58,097 bases of DNA from Allobacillus halotolerans (GCF_018967645.1 NZ_JAHLZF010000017.1:1-58097); one strand, 5' to 3'. Shown: positions 8,412 through 17,423, counted from the stretch's first letter. Numbers and translations are program-made. The notes: generated by a model from the letters alone, not told the origin.

Positions 8412-9113
8412 ATGGAAATAGAACGTATCAATGAAAATACGTTGAAATTTTATATATCATACAGAGACATTGAAGATCGTGGCTTTAAACGGGAAGATAT
8501 CTGGTATAACCGCGATAAAGGTGAGCAACTCTTCTGGGAAATGATGGATGAAGTTAACGACAGAGAGACGTTTAATATTGATGGTCCATTATGGATTCAA
8601 GTGCAAGCGATGGATAAAGGCTTAGAAATCGTCGTTACGAAAGCAGAAATATCTCAAGACGGTTCTAAACTGGAATTTCCAGATGGAGAAGAAACACCGA
8701 TGGATACGAGTATGAATGAAAAAATTGAATCACTAATCGAAAACAGTGTTCCTCACAAACAAAGGAAAAAAGAGGCTTATGCGAGAGGTTCAAAACGAAC
8801 GAAAACAGCGCCTGAAGAAGATGAAGATTTGAATATGACTGTGAAATTCGATGATCTGGAAGACGCTATTTCTTTAAGTCATTCCATTCGGGATACACGG
8901 TTTATTGAGGATCAGTTTTTTGCAAAAGAAAATCAATATTACTTGTATGTTAACTTTCCGATTGGATTCTTAAGTGAAACAGAGCAAGAGAACTATATTA
9001 GCCGCATCTTGGAATATGGTGAAGAAACGAGCGAAACGATTCACCTTCTCGTCGAGTATGGAACCAGTATTTTTGAACAAAATGCATTAAAACAATTGAG
9101 AGAAACGTTTTAA
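8412..9113 (+). CDS. mecA: MecA adaptor protein for ClpC
   Basis: A 233-residue protein with the MecA N-terminal substrate-binding domain (MEIERINENTLKFYISY, GFKREDIWYNRDKGEQLFWEMM). An acidic/basic linker at about 95-135 leads to the C-terminal ClpC-binding domain (KFDDLEDAISLSHSI, LVEYG). In B. subtilis MecA delivers ComK to ClpCP and so represses competence; it also helps assemble ClpC. A strong GGGAGAGGA site precedes the ATG. Position between spx/yjbE and coiA matches the conserved order. It is terminated at 9114. Confidence 0.96.
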   Translation: MEIERINENTLKFYISYRDIEDRGFKREDIWYNRDKGEQLFWEMMDEVNDRETFNIDGPLWIQVQAMDKGLEIVVTKAEISQDGSKLEFPDGEETPMDTSMNEKIESLIENSVPHKQRKKEAYARGSKRTKTAPEEDEDLNMTVKFDDLEDAISLSHSIRDTRFIEDQFFAKENQYYLYVNFPIGFLSETEQENYISRILEYGEETSETIHLLVEYGTSIFEQNALKQLRETF

Positions 9114-9147
9114 TAACTGACAACCATCTTTTGTCAGTTATTTTTTT
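9114..9147 (+). terminator. Terminator of mecA
   Basis: A 9-bp stem TAACTGACA/TGTCAGTTA is followed by seven T. A 52-bp repeat array starts about 65 bp further on. Confidence 0.9.
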
Positions 9148-9212
9148 GTCTTATTTTCTAAGAAGCATGTTACATATGATGGCATCTTGTGATCGATAAA
9201 TTATTGACACTC

Positions 9213-9700
9213 TATTCGCCCGAACGACGAATGCTCGTCTCGATTCGAGTGTATAGAGGCAGTCTATTCGCCTGAATAATGAATGCTCGTCTCGATTCGG
9301 GTGTATAGAGGCAGTCTATTCGCCTGAACAACGAATGCTCGTCTCGGTTCGGGTGTATAGAGGCAGTCTATTCGCCCGAATAATGAATGCACGCCTCGAT
9401 TCAGGTTTATAGGGACGGTCAATTCGCCCGAACGACGAATGCACGCCTCTGTTCGGGTGAATAGAAGCAGTCAATTCGCCCGAACGACGAATGCACGCCT
9501 CGATTCGGGTTTATAGAGGCAGTCAATTCGCCCGAATAATGAATGCACACCTCGATTCGGGTTTATAGAGACAATCAATTCGCCTGAATAATGAATGCAC
9601 GCCTCGGTTCGGGTTTATAGAGGCAGTCAATTCGCCCGAATAACGAATGCGCGCCTCGATTCGGGTGAATAGGAAATCTTTATTCAACCGAATGACAAAC
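9213..9700. repeat. 52-bp tandem repeat array B, nine full units
   Basis: Units start at 9213, 9265, 9317, 9369, 9421, 9473, 9525, 9577 and 9629, every spacing exactly 52 bp, with a decayed tenth at 9681. Each unit has a 12-bp inverted repeat, TATTCGCCCGAA with TTCGGGTGAATA (or close variants), separated by about 19 bases, then a 9-base spacer. Sequence varies between units at scattered positions while the length never changes. No open frame or cas gene is associated. Confidence 0.92.
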
Positions 9701-9850
9701 CATCGATTCCATTTGATTATATAGGGAGCCCTTTTTCACGAAATTTACGCAGAGCCACCGATTAAATTTATTCTGCTGCCAAAAAGAATCTGTAAAAAGG
9801 GTAATTTTTAATTATTATAAACAAATGCATTAAATCAAGCATACTATTGA
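9701..9850. other. Intergenic stretch after array B
   Basis: AT-rich DNA without a recognisable gene, RNA or repeat. Confidence 0.5.
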
Positions 9851-9851
9851 C

Positions 9852-9879
9852 TGAAACTTCAATTTGCTCATGGTATAAT
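9852..9879 (+). promoter_or_regulatory. Probable promoter of cardiolipin synthase gene
   Basis: An extended -10, TGGTATAAT (TATAAT at 9874-9879), has TGAAAC 16 bp upstream. A better -35 (TTGACT, 9847-9852) is too far away, so the extended -10 probably carries the promoter. Confidence 0.5.
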
Positions 9880-9966
9880 GAGATAATGGGCAATTGAATA
9901 ATTATGGGCTATTGAGTATGGTAGCAATAGTCATCGATCTTAGGAGTTAACATAAAAAGGGGCTTT

Positions 9967-11484
9967 ATGATGCTTAAATGGGTGCAAGTGTCATTATTTT
10001 TAGGATTATTGGTTATAACTGGATGGATATCTTACAGTTTTTTGGAAGGTCAATTAATCGGTACTGTCACGATTTTTATTATCGTCTCGGCAACATTAAT
10101 TGTTTTTACAATCTTCATTGAAAATAGGGACCCATCACAAACACTAAATTGGATTCTTATTTTTGCCGTATTTCCAGTAATCGGCTTCTTCTTTTACTTG
10201 CTATTCGGACGAAATTACAAAAAGAAAAAGCGTTTCGAAAAGAAAAAAGAAGCAGATGAAAAAGCATTCAACATGTTTGAAGTCAGCCGGATATTTGACC
10301 ATGAAGAAATTGAGCAAATGGGCGACCATCAAAAAATGTTTTTTCGTTTGGCACAGGAACTCGGAAATTCTCCGATATCCTTTAACACGGATACGCATGT
10401 ACTTACCAATGGAGCAGAGAAGTTTCCAGAGTTGATCGCAGCTTTAAAGGAAGCAAAGCATCATATTCACCTGGAATATTATATTGTGCGTAATGATCAA
10501 ATTGGAAAACAAATTCAAGAAGTGTTAATCGAGAAAGCCAAGCAAGGTGTAGAGGTGCGATTTTTATATGATGCCGTTGGTTGCTGGGCATTACCTAGAC
10601 TCTATTTTGATCAAATGAAGGAAGCAGGAGTTCATGTTCAAGCATTTGCCCCTGTTCGATTCCCGTTAATTGGGAGTCGGATCAATTATAGAAATCATCG
10701 TAAAATCGTTATTGTTGATGGAAAAATCGGTTTCATGGGTGGCTTGAATATTGGTGATGAATATTTAGGCAAAGTAAAAATGTACGGTAAATGGCGAGAT
10801 ACGCATCTATACGTTCGCGGTGAGTCTGTTCGAAGTTTGCAATTGATTTTCTTGAGAGACTGGCAATATGAAACGGACGAACAACTCTTGGAGCATAAGT
10901 ATCTTCAACCTGAAGTTTTAGATCATAATCAAATTCAGGGTGGCGTCCAGATGATTGCTGGAGGCCCTGATAATAAATGGGAAACGATTAAAAAGCTTTA
11001 TTTTGCGATGATCATATCCGCGAAGAAAAAAATCTGGATTGCATCTCCGTATTTTATTCCTGATGATGACGTGTTAACAGCAATGAAAGTCGCTAGTCTA
11101 AGTGGGCTGGATGTTCGTTTGTTAGTTCCTAGCAAGCCTGATAAACGTGTGGTTTTTCATGCATCTCGGTCTTATTTTGCAGAGTTGCTTGATGCAGGAA
11201 TCCGGGTGTTTGAATACGAAAAAGGCTTTATGCATAGTAAGGTCATGTTAGTTGATGACGAATTAGCAAGCATTGGTACGTCCAATATGGATATGAGAAG
11301 CTTTCATTTAAACTTTGAGGTGAATGCTTTTCTCTTTAAAACAGATAGTACGATTGAACTTAAAGAAGATTTTGAAAGAGACTTTCTTGACTCAAACGAG
11401 TTGGTCCCTGAAACATTTAATAAACGTTCTATTTTTATCCGTGTGATGGAATCATTTTTCCGCTTATTATCTCCATTATTATAA
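9967..11484 (+). CDS. cls: Cardiolipin synthase (phospholipase D family)
   Basis: A 505-residue membrane enzyme. Two N-terminal membrane segments (about 7-24 and 33-52) and a third hydrophobic stretch near 60-80 precede two phospholipase-D HKD motifs: NHRKIVIVDGKIGF (His244, Lys246, Asp251) and HSKVMLVDD near residue 425. It joins two phosphatidylglycerol molecules into cardiolipin at the cytoplasmic membrane. Length is typical. Two ATG codons (9967, 9970) follow AAAAGGGG. A cls gene between mecA and coiA also occurs in other Bacillaceae. Its stop is only about 20 bp before the coiA start, suggesting co-transcription. Confidence 0.94.
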   Translation: MMLKWVQVSLFLGLLVITGWISYSFLEGQLIGTVTIFIIVSATLIVFTIFIENRDPSQTLNWILIFAVFPVIGFFFYLLFGRNYKKKKRFEKKKEADEKAFNMFEVSRIFDHEEIEQMGDHQKMFFRLAQELGNSPISFNTDTHVLTNGAEKFPELIAALKEAKHHIHLEYYIVRNDQIGKQIQEVLIEKAKQGVEVRFLYDAVGCWALPRLYFDQMKEAGVHVQAFAPVRFPLIGSRINYRNHRKIVIVDGKIGFMGGLNIGDEYLGKVKMYGKWRDTHLYVRGESVRSLQLIFLRDWQYETDEQLLEHKYLQPEVLDHNQIQGGVQMIAGGPDNKWETIKKLYFAMIISAKKKIWIASPYFIPDDDVLTAMKVASLSGLDVRLLVPSKPDKRVVFHASRSYFAELLDAGIRVFEYEKGFMHSKVMLVDDELASIGTSNMDMRSFHLNFEVNAFLFKTDSTIELKEDFERDFLDSNELVPETFNKRSIFIRVMESFFRLLSPLL

Positions 11485-11503
11485 AATGAGAGGAGGGCTG
11501 CCC

Positions 11504-12715
11504 TTGCTGGTTGCAAAAAATAAGTACGGTAAATTGATTACTGCTTATAAAAAGAATAAGCAAGAAATCAGCCAACTTCGTCACGAATCCTTTACATGTC
11601 CCGAATGTAATGAGAAAGTCATTCTGAAGGCCGGGAGGATCAACGTTCCTCACTTCGCGCATGAACAAACGAGCAATTGTTCAATGCAACAAGGAGAATC
11701 AGCAGAGCATCTGAATGGGAAAATGGAATTATATCAATGGTGCCAGAATCATGGTTATCCTTCCGCCTTGGAATATTCACTACTTGAAGTCGATCAGCGC
11801 ATTGATGTCGTCGCAAGAGTTGGTAAAACAGCTATTGCCTTTGAATATCAATGCGCTCCCATTTCATTAGAAGAATTTGAAACAAGGACAACAGGAATTC
11901 GACAGGCAGGATTTGTGCCAATCTGGATTTTTGGTGAACGTTATTTAAAATCTCTATATAATCACTCCTTTCGACTCTCACCTCTTTTGAAATCTGCAAT
12001 TATGAAAGAACCTCCTTTTAATCAACCAATCCTTTTATTTTATTCTACTTCCAAAAAAAGACTGACCCTATTATCACAATTTTATTCCTCACATTTACGA
12101 AGTTTTGTCCAACGCACGCATCGATCACTCAGACAGGTAGGATTAGAAACATTTCAAAGCTTGCCAACGAACATTCCTTGGAATCGCTTTAAATCGTATT
12201 GGTTGAAAGAAAAACAGCAACTACGTTCCAAGCAACAAAAGTACGCTTCAGAAGTCGACAAGAAGTTCATGTCGATGTTATATCAAAAGTATCTTCATCC
12301 TCAATACCTCCCAGCCTGTGTGCACTTACCGGTCCAATCAAATCACCGTTTACTTATTCCTAATTACGTTTGGCAAACACAATTCCTACTGAACTGCTGG
12401 CAAAAGAAAAACATTGGCGAGTGTATTTCTTGGACAGAAGCTTTAATGGTCTGTACCGAATCTTTTGCAAAAACAGTTACTATGCAATATTCTACGTCAT
12501 CTGTTCATCCGCTATATGAATATCTTTCCTTACTGACTTTATTCGGTTATCTTCAAAAAACACCACACGGTTGGGTTGTCCGCAAACATCCTCGATTCCC
12601 GAAAACCTTAGATGAAGCCATTTTATTTGATCGAAATATATTAGAACATTTTGGGGAAATACTAAGAAGAGAGGGAAGTTTCTTTTTACAATCCGTGGAA
12701 ACTGCTATAAAATAA
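11504..12715 (+). CDS. coiA: CoiA-family competence protein
   Basis: A 403-residue protein of the CoiA family. The N-terminal zinc-ribbon-like segment is CPECNEKVILKAG...HFAH. It is followed by the nuclease-like core EHLNGKMELYQW, RIDVVAR and AFEYQCAPIS, which has the E...D...ExQ spacing seen in restriction-type folds. CoiA promotes recombination of DNA taken up during competence. I start it at the TTG at 11504 because AGGAGG sits just before it; the upstream in-frame ATG at 11486 overlaps that site. It follows cls closely and precedes pepF, the order known from Bacillus. Confidence 0.88.
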   Translation: MLVAKNKYGKLITAYKKNKQEISQLRHESFTCPECNEKVILKAGRINVPHFAHEQTSNCSMQQGESAEHLNGKMELYQWCQNHGYPSALEYSLLEVDQRIDVVARVGKTAIAFEYQCAPISLEEFETRTTGIRQAGFVPIWIFGERYLKSLYNHSFRLSPLLKSAIMKEPPFNQPILLFYSTSKKRLTLLSQFYSSHLRSFVQRTHRSLRQVGLETFQSLPTNIPWNRFKSYWLKEKQQLRSKQQKYASEVDKKFMSMLYQKYLHPQYLPACVHLPVQSNHRLLIPNYVWQTQFLLNCWQKKNIGECISWTEALMVCTESFAKTVTMQYSTSSVHPLYEYLSLLTLFGYLQKTPHGWVVRKHPRFPKTLDEAILFDRNILEHFGEILRREGSFFLQSVETAIK

Positions 12716-12752
12716 AGAATTGTAAGAATCATTAAACAGGGAGGTTACATAG

Positions 12753-14561
12753 ATGAGTGAAGAGAGTACAGGACTGAAGACAAGAGAAGAAGTTCCCACA
12801 GAGCTGACATGGAATCTGGAAGCCATTTTTTCAACCGATGAAGAGTGGGAAGAAGAATTTGAAGCGTTGAAAGAAGAGTATAAGAAGGTTGAGAAATTTA
12901 AAGGGACATTGGCAGATTCACCAGAAAATTTACTGAAGTTATTCCAATTTGAAGACGAGTTTGATGGACGATTGGAAAAGTTATATGTTTATGCACATAT
13001 GCGTTCCGATCAGGATACGACAAATAGTAAATACCAAGACCAAAATGCAAGAGCTGCAAGTCTTGCGACAGAAGCGATGAGTGCATTCAGTTTTGTGACA
13101 CCAGAGATTCTTGGAATGTCTGATGAACAAATTGAGTCATTTTTAACCCAAAATGAAGAATTGAAGACGTATGAGAAAACATTGCGAGATATTATGAAAT
13201 CTCGACCTCATGTTCTAAGCGAGAAAGAAGAAGTATTGCTCGCTAAATCACAAGAAGTTTCAACTACAGCTGGAAAAACATTTGGTATGTTGGATAATGC
13301 GGATATTGAATTGCCCAAAATTACGAATGAAGAGGGAGAAGAAGTTCAATTATCCAGTGGTCGTTATCGGGAATTTCTTGATTCCAAGGACCGAGAAGTT
13401 CGCAAAAGTGCATTCCTGGGTATGCATAACACGTATAAAAGCTTTAAAAATACATTCGCGGCAACACTAAGTGGCCAAGTAAAAGGTGCGAACTTTTATG
13501 CGGATGCACGCAATTATGATTCAGCTCGTGCAGCATCACTAGACCGAAACAATATCCCTGAAAAAGTATACGACCAATTAGTCGATGCGGTCAATGATCG
13601 GTTACCATCACTTCATCGTTTTATGGATCTTAAGAAAAAAGTATTAGGTGTAGATGAATTGCATATGTATGATATTTATACACCGCTCGTGGATGAGAAA
13701 ATTGAAGTGACAATTGATGAAGCGAAAGAGCATGTATTGGAAGGCCTTAAGCCACTTGGAGAAGAATACAACTCCATTTTACAAAAAGCTTATAATGAAC
13801 GCTGGATCGATTGGTTAGAAACAAAAGGGAAACGAAGTGGAGCCTATTCATCTGGAAGCTACTTGACACGACCGTATATTTTGATGAATTGGAATGACAA
13901 TATCGATAACTTGTTTACATTGGCACATGAATTGGGCCACTCGCTTCACAGTTATTACACCCATCAAAATCAAAACAAGAGATACGGCTCGTACTCAATC
14001 TTTGTTGCTGAAGTTGCATCAACTGCAAACGAAGCCCTATTGAATGATTACTTGCTAAAAACATTGGAAGACAAGAACAAAAAATTATACTTGCTCAACA
14101 ACTTCTTGGAAGGATTCCGAGCAACATTTTTCCGTCAAACAATGTTCGCTGAATTTGAGCATGAAATTCATCAACGTGACCAAAATGGTGAAGCACTAAC
14201 AGCTGACAAATTAACGTCTATTTATTATGATTTAAATAAAAAATACTTCGGCAACAACGTTCATGTAGACGAAGAAATTGGGTATGAGTGGGCAAGAATC
14301 CCGCATTTTTACATGAACTACTATGTTTATCAATATGCAACAGGATACGCTGCGGCAACAACCTTAGCTGATAAAATCTTAACTGAGGGAGAAGTTGCAG
14401 TCGAACGTTATAAGGATTATTTAAAAGCAGGGCGTAGCGAAGACCCGATTGACGTATTGAAAAAAGCGGGCGTCGATATGACGACGAAAGATCCGATTTA
14501 TAAAGCATTGGATGTATTCGATGCAAAACTAGACGAATTTGAAAAATTATTAGCTGAATAA
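12753..14561 (+). CDS. pepF: Oligoendopeptidase F (M3B metallopeptidase)
   Basis: A 602-residue cytosolic zinc peptidase. The M3 active-site motif HELGHSLHSYY lies at about 391-401, with the third metal ligand expected in the downstream helix (EVASTANEALL). The N-terminal half is the helical oligopeptidase domain. It cleaves short peptides; in B. subtilis extra copies alter signalling-peptide-dependent sporulation. A GGGAGG site precedes the ATG by about eight bases. It sits 37 bp after coiA and ends in a bidirectional terminator. Confidence 0.95.
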   Translation: MSEESTGLKTREEVPTELTWNLEAIFSTDEEWEEEFEALKEEYKKVEKFKGTLADSPENLLKLFQFEDEFDGRLEKLYVYAHMRSDQDTTNSKYQDQNARAASLATEAMSAFSFVTPEILGMSDEQIESFLTQNEELKTYEKTLRDIMKSRPHVLSEKEEVLLAKSQEVSTTAGKTFGMLDNADIELPKITNEEGEEVQLSSGRYREFLDSKDREVRKSAFLGMHNTYKSFKNTFAATLSGQVKGANFYADARNYDSARAASLDRNNIPEKVYDQLVDAVNDRLPSLHRFMDLKKKVLGVDELHMYDIYTPLVDEKIEVTIDEAKEHVLEGLKPLGEEYNSILQKAYNERWIDWLETKGKRSGAYSSGSYLTRPYILMNWNDNIDNLFTLAHELGHSLHSYYTHQNQNKRYGSYSIFVAEVASTANEALLNDYLLKTLEDKNKKLYLLNNFLEGFRATFFRQTMFAEFEHEIHQRDQNGEALTADKLTSIYYDLNKKYFGNNVHVDEEIGYEWARIPHFYMNYYVYQYATGYAAATTLADKILTEGEVAVERYKDYLKAGRSEDPIDVLKKAGVDMTTKDPIYKALDVFDAKLDEFEKLLAE

Positions 14562-14565
14562 AAAT

Positions 14566-14619
14566 AAAAAAACCATTCCACATACGGCATTATATCTGCC
14601 AACTGTGGAATGGTTTTTT
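14566..14619 (+). terminator. Bidirectional terminator after pepF
   Basis: A 10-bp stem CCATTCCACA (14573-14582) with TGTGGAATGG (14604-14613) is flanked by an A-run on the left and a T-run on the right. The 52-bp array C begins four bases later. Confidence 0.9.
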
Positions 14620-14622
14620 ATA

Positions 14623-14882
14623 GCTCTATACCCGCGAACGGTTACAAAAACCTGCAGGAAAGTCCTATAGAGCGGCTCTATACGCCCGAATGATTGAAAA
14701 AACCTACAGGAAAGTCCTATAGAGCGGCTCTATACGCCCGAATGATTGAAAAAACCTACAGGAAAGTCCTATAGAGCGGCTCTATACCCCCGAATGGTTG
14801 AAAAAACCTGCAGGAAAGTCTTATAGAGTGGCTCTATACGCCCGAACGGTTGAAAAAAAGTACTAGAAAGTCCTATAGAGCG
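14623..14882. repeat. 52-bp tandem repeat array C, five units
   Basis: Units start at 14623, 14675, 14727, 14779 and 14831, spacing exactly 52 bp. Each unit begins GCTCTATACGCCCGAA and ends TATAGAGCG. Where two units meet the sequence is a near-perfect palindrome, TATAGAGCGGCTCTATA. That junction matches the junction of array B (TATAGAGGCAGTCTATT, also followed by CGCCCGAA), but the remaining 27 bp are unrelated to array B. Confidence 0.92.
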
Positions 14883-15064
14883 AAGATTATGGGAAATATT
14901 ATTCTCGAAACGATGTCGTGCACTGTTAAAGGAATTGGATTAATATTTCTTAAGTACTTAATTGTTCGATCAAGTGTGCTAATCGTTCAAAGCAGTGCTA
15001 TCATCTTTTAAGATTTCACGCTCAAAGCACCGCGCTAACCGCACTACTTCTGTTCGTATACTGT
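14883..15064. other. Intergenic stretch with decayed 21-bp periodicity
   Basis: Related segments GTTCGATCAAGTGTGCTAATC (14964) and GTTCAAAGCAGTGCTATCATC (14985) are 21 bp apart. A third relative near 15021 (TCAAAGCACCGCGCTAACC) is out of phase. It looks like the remains of a short tandem array. No gene was seen. Confidence 0.4.
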
Positions 15065-15232
15065 TTATCTCCGTCGAATGGAGTTCTTCTGCGAAACAGT
15101 GTAAATAAATATAAAGATGACAGTGAAAAAAAGTGGAAACGTAAAAAAACGAGGTAATAGTTCCATCATTCCTAAGATGTTCACTAAAAAAGCCCCGATT
15201 AATAATAATAGCCAGCCTAAGACGATCAACAT
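15065..15232 (-). CDS. Small hydrophobic protein, 55 residues
   Basis: A short frame from an ATG at 15232 to a TAA at 15065, preceded by AGGAG at good spacing. The peptide begins MLIVLGWLLLLIGAFLVNIL and has two predicted membrane segments (about 2-20 and 30-45), ending in a basic tail (SIRRR). Its hydrophobic periodicity and ribosome-binding site argue for a real membrane miniprotein. It follows spxH on the same strand with a 71-bp gap and could be co-transcribed. I do not recognise a family. No clear terminator follows it. Confidence 0.65.
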   Translation of the reverse strand: MLIVLGWLLLLIGAFLVNILGMMELLPRFFTFPLFFTVIFIFIYTVSQKNSIRRR

Positions 15233-15303
15233 AGCGATCAACTCCTGTCTACTATTATATTACGGGGCAGGTAGATAAAGTATGAGTACTAGAATCATTA
15301 AAT

Positions 15304-16197
15304 TTATGTCGTTTGTTTATACATCCAAAAACTTCCGTACTTTGCATGAATTCTTTCAATTCGATTGTTAAATGATAACTTTAATAATTCTCTTTCTGTT
15401 TTCTTCATTGACCAATCAAAGACAAAAGCGACTTCTTTTGTCGCGACGAATTGATGTTCGGCCAAGAAATCAATCAGACTTGGTTTAATACTTGGTGAAA
15501 TGTGTTTTCCTATGACCTCCATTAAAGCTCGCTCATACAGTTCATAGTCAAATGTACTGGTAATCTTGAGACCATCATATTCATCTTCACGATTGAATAA
15601 AACAATTGAAGGTGTTTGGTCAACTTCCATTTCACGTGTTAAGTTTAAATCTCCCAATAAAGCATGTTTGGCTGCTTCAGAATGTAAATCTTTTTGAAAT
15701 TCTTCGACATCCAAATTGACTCGTTCGGCAATTTTTACTAGATTTTCAATTTCGGAGATATTTTTCTTGCTTAGGAATAAATATTCACGAACCTTGCGTA
15801 AATATCTTGTGCCAGCTCGTTGTCCTTGTAACTCCGCAGCTTTAATTGCAAGAGAGACAGGCCAAGGTGATGTTTCAGGATTGACTAGCCAATAATCTGG
15901 ATCACAACACATTCCAGTCATTTTTGCTGTTTGATCCCAATCGTTGATTTTCTCTCGTATATAAGCTGGAGTCGGATTATATAAAGAAGACAGTGACCCG
16001 GTAATAATCGGCCTTAATTTAAAATAATGTCCGTACTCACTGATCAACTTTTTAATATACGGTTCAAAGGACCAACATTCTGGGCACATCGGATCTATAA
16101 ATAAGTACATTTCTAATGGTTTATTTAGATAATGGTCAATTTGGGAATCTTCTTTCGATGCTAGCTCGACAATAACTTGCGATGACTTCTCTTCCAC
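15304..16197 (-). CDS. spxH: SpxH (YjbH) adaptor for Spx proteolysis
   Basis: A 297-residue DsbA/FrnE-like thioredoxin-fold protein with the active-site-like motif CPEC (Cys38, Cys41) in FIDPMCPECW. A helical insertion and the TPSIVLFN strand follow. In B. subtilis SpxH binds Spx and speeds its degradation by ClpXP, and disulfide stress makes the adaptor aggregate. Together with spx and mecA in this window it completes a known proteolytic control set. It lies 28 bp after the truncated-hemoglobin gene on the same strand, the same pair as the yjbI-yjbH operon of B. subtilis. Confidence 0.93.
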   Translation of the reverse strand: MEEKSSQVIVELASKEDSQIDHYLNKPLEMYLFIDPMCPECWSFEPYIKKLISEYGHYFKLRPIITGSLSSLYNPTPAYIREKINDWDQTAKMTGMCCDPDYWLVNPETSPWPVSLAIKAAELQGQRAGTRYLRKVREYLFLSKKNISEIENLVKIAERVNLDVEEFQKDLHSEAAKHALLGDLNLTREMEVDQTPSIVLFNREDEYDGLKITSTFDYELYERALMEVIGKHISPSIKPSLIDFLAEHQFVATKEVAFVFDWSMKKTERELLKLSFNNRIERIHAKYGSFWMYKQTT

Positions 16198-16225
16198 ATC
16201 GATTTCCCCTTTCCCCCTATAATAC

Positions 16226-16609
16226 TTATTCGGGCGTATTCATCATATGATTTGCAGTCATACGTAAACGCTCAAACATTGCACTTCGGTATGGTTCCTC
16301 TATTTCTACTTCATCCAACGCTGCATCCATACACGCTAGCCAAGCATCACGCCTTGTTGGCGTAATAGGGAACGGTGAATGTCTTGCACGCATCATTGGA
16401 TGGCCTCGTTCTTGAACATACAGATTCGGCCCACCGAAAAACTGAGTTAGAAATAATTTTTGCTTTCTTGCTGTCTCTGTCAAATCTTCTGGAAAGATTG
16501 GAATCAAATCAGGGTGCTTGCCGACTCGTTTGTAGAAAGCATCGACCAATTTATTGATGGTTTCAGCTCCCCCAATGTCATCGTATATATTCGCTCTTTG
16601 AACAGTCAT
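16226..16609 (-). CDS. yjbI: Group II truncated hemoglobin (YjbI)
   Basis: A 127-residue globin of the truncated 2-on-2 type, family O. Recognisable segments are YDDIGGAETINKLVDAFY, FFGGPNLYVQERGHPMMRARH (cut here after 20 residues in other fields) and WLACMDAALDEV. The proximal heme His lies in the GHPMMRARH region, followed by the family Trp in DAWLACM. Such proteins bind oxygen or react with peroxide and nitric oxide; in B. subtilis this one has been tied to protein protection under oxidative stress. It is the first gene of the yjbI-spxH pair. Confidence 0.93.
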   Translation of the reverse strand: MTVQRANIYDDIGGAETINKLVDAFYKRVGKHPDLIPIFPEDLTETARKQKLFLTQFFGGPNLYVQERGHPMMRARHSPFPITPTRRDAWLACMDAALDEVEIEEPYRSAMFERLRMTANHMMNTPE

Positions 16610-16707
16610 GAATTAGATCCTCTCTTTCTGATACTTCATTATTGTAGCAACGCTCTTTCTATCTATCAAATATTATGTCTTTTGACGTTACTTGAAAAAT
16701 TTTCAAT

Positions 16708-17286
16708 TTATTGTGAGTCTGATTGTTTTGCTGAAAAGAACCGTTTGATTTTGCTTTCAATACGACGTCGTTCAATCTGATAGGTTGTCAGAATTTCTTG
16801 AAGCATGTTCTCTGCCTTTTGTGTGCTCGGTGCTTCAATTTCTAGCTCGTAATCTTCTTGCTGATGATAAATACTATGATCCAATACGAGCAAACAATCA
16901 TCTTTTTGTATTTCTTGTCGGTAGGTCGTTAACTGTCCGTAGTATTGAATCGACTTCTCTGAGATATTTAGTTTTTCGATTTGCTTCCGAATGTTTGGGC
17001 CAAGTGACACATGGCCGTTCATCCATGCTTTGGCAACTTCATCGTCCAGTTCGTCATGTGTTTCCAGTAACCCTTCTGACTGAGGTTCTTTTAATGTGGA
17101 AACATAGCTTCCTTTTTTGAATCGAATACGAAGTGCCGAGCTGGCATTTTTTAGTTGAAAGTCACTTGTCTCGAAATAGTGATTCGTTTGCTCTTTCATT
17201 TGCGCTTCTTTAAATAACGTGTTTTTTAGATATGTATATTCTTCATCGTTCAGCTCGTTTTTTAGTTCAATTTCAATTTCTTGCAT
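16708..17286 (-). CDS. yjbK: CYTH-domain triphosphatase (YjbK-like)
   Basis: A 192-residue CYTH-fold protein. The signature EIEIELKN at residues 3-10 and the charged strands LRIRFKKGSYVSTLKEP, LVLDHS and YELEIEAP build the triphosphate tunnel. The likely activity is hydrolysis of inorganic or organic triphosphates. I start at the ATG at 17286, which follows AGGAGGTGG. It is divergent from the alarmone synthetase gene yjbM, a neighbourhood shared with B. subtilis. A conserved pairing of a CYTH enzyme with a (p)ppGpp synthetase hints at nucleotide polyphosphate metabolism (inference). Confidence 0.88.
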   Translation of the reverse strand: MQEIEIELKNELNDEEYTYLKNTLFKEAQMKEQTNHYFETSDFQLKNASSALRIRFKKGSYVSTLKEPQSEGLLETHDELDDEVAKAWMNGHVSLGPNIRKQIEKLNISEKSIQYYGQLTTYRQEIQKDDCLLVLDHSIYHQQEDYELEIEAPSTQKAENMLQEILTTYQIERRRIESKIKRFFSAKQSDSQ

Positions 17287-17350
17287 AGAGCCACCTCCTG
17301 GCTGCAAATCTTCTTCTTATTATCCGATATTATTAGGCATATGGCAAAGA

Positions 17351-17379
17351 TTCTGACCATAATTAATTTGTGATACAAT
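17351..17379 (+). promoter_or_regulatory. Probable promoter of yjbM-nadK-rluD operon
   Basis: TACAAT (17374-17379) with TTCTGA 17 bp upstream. The -35 is weak. Confidence 0.4.
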
Positions 17380-17423
17380 GGAATATGGAAAATCAGTAAG
17401 TTGGAGAAAGTAGGAATGCAGCT

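Noticed and set aside
9213-9700. CRISPR-like array
   Set aside because: The entire 52-bp unit repeats; there are no unique spacers and no cas genes in the window.
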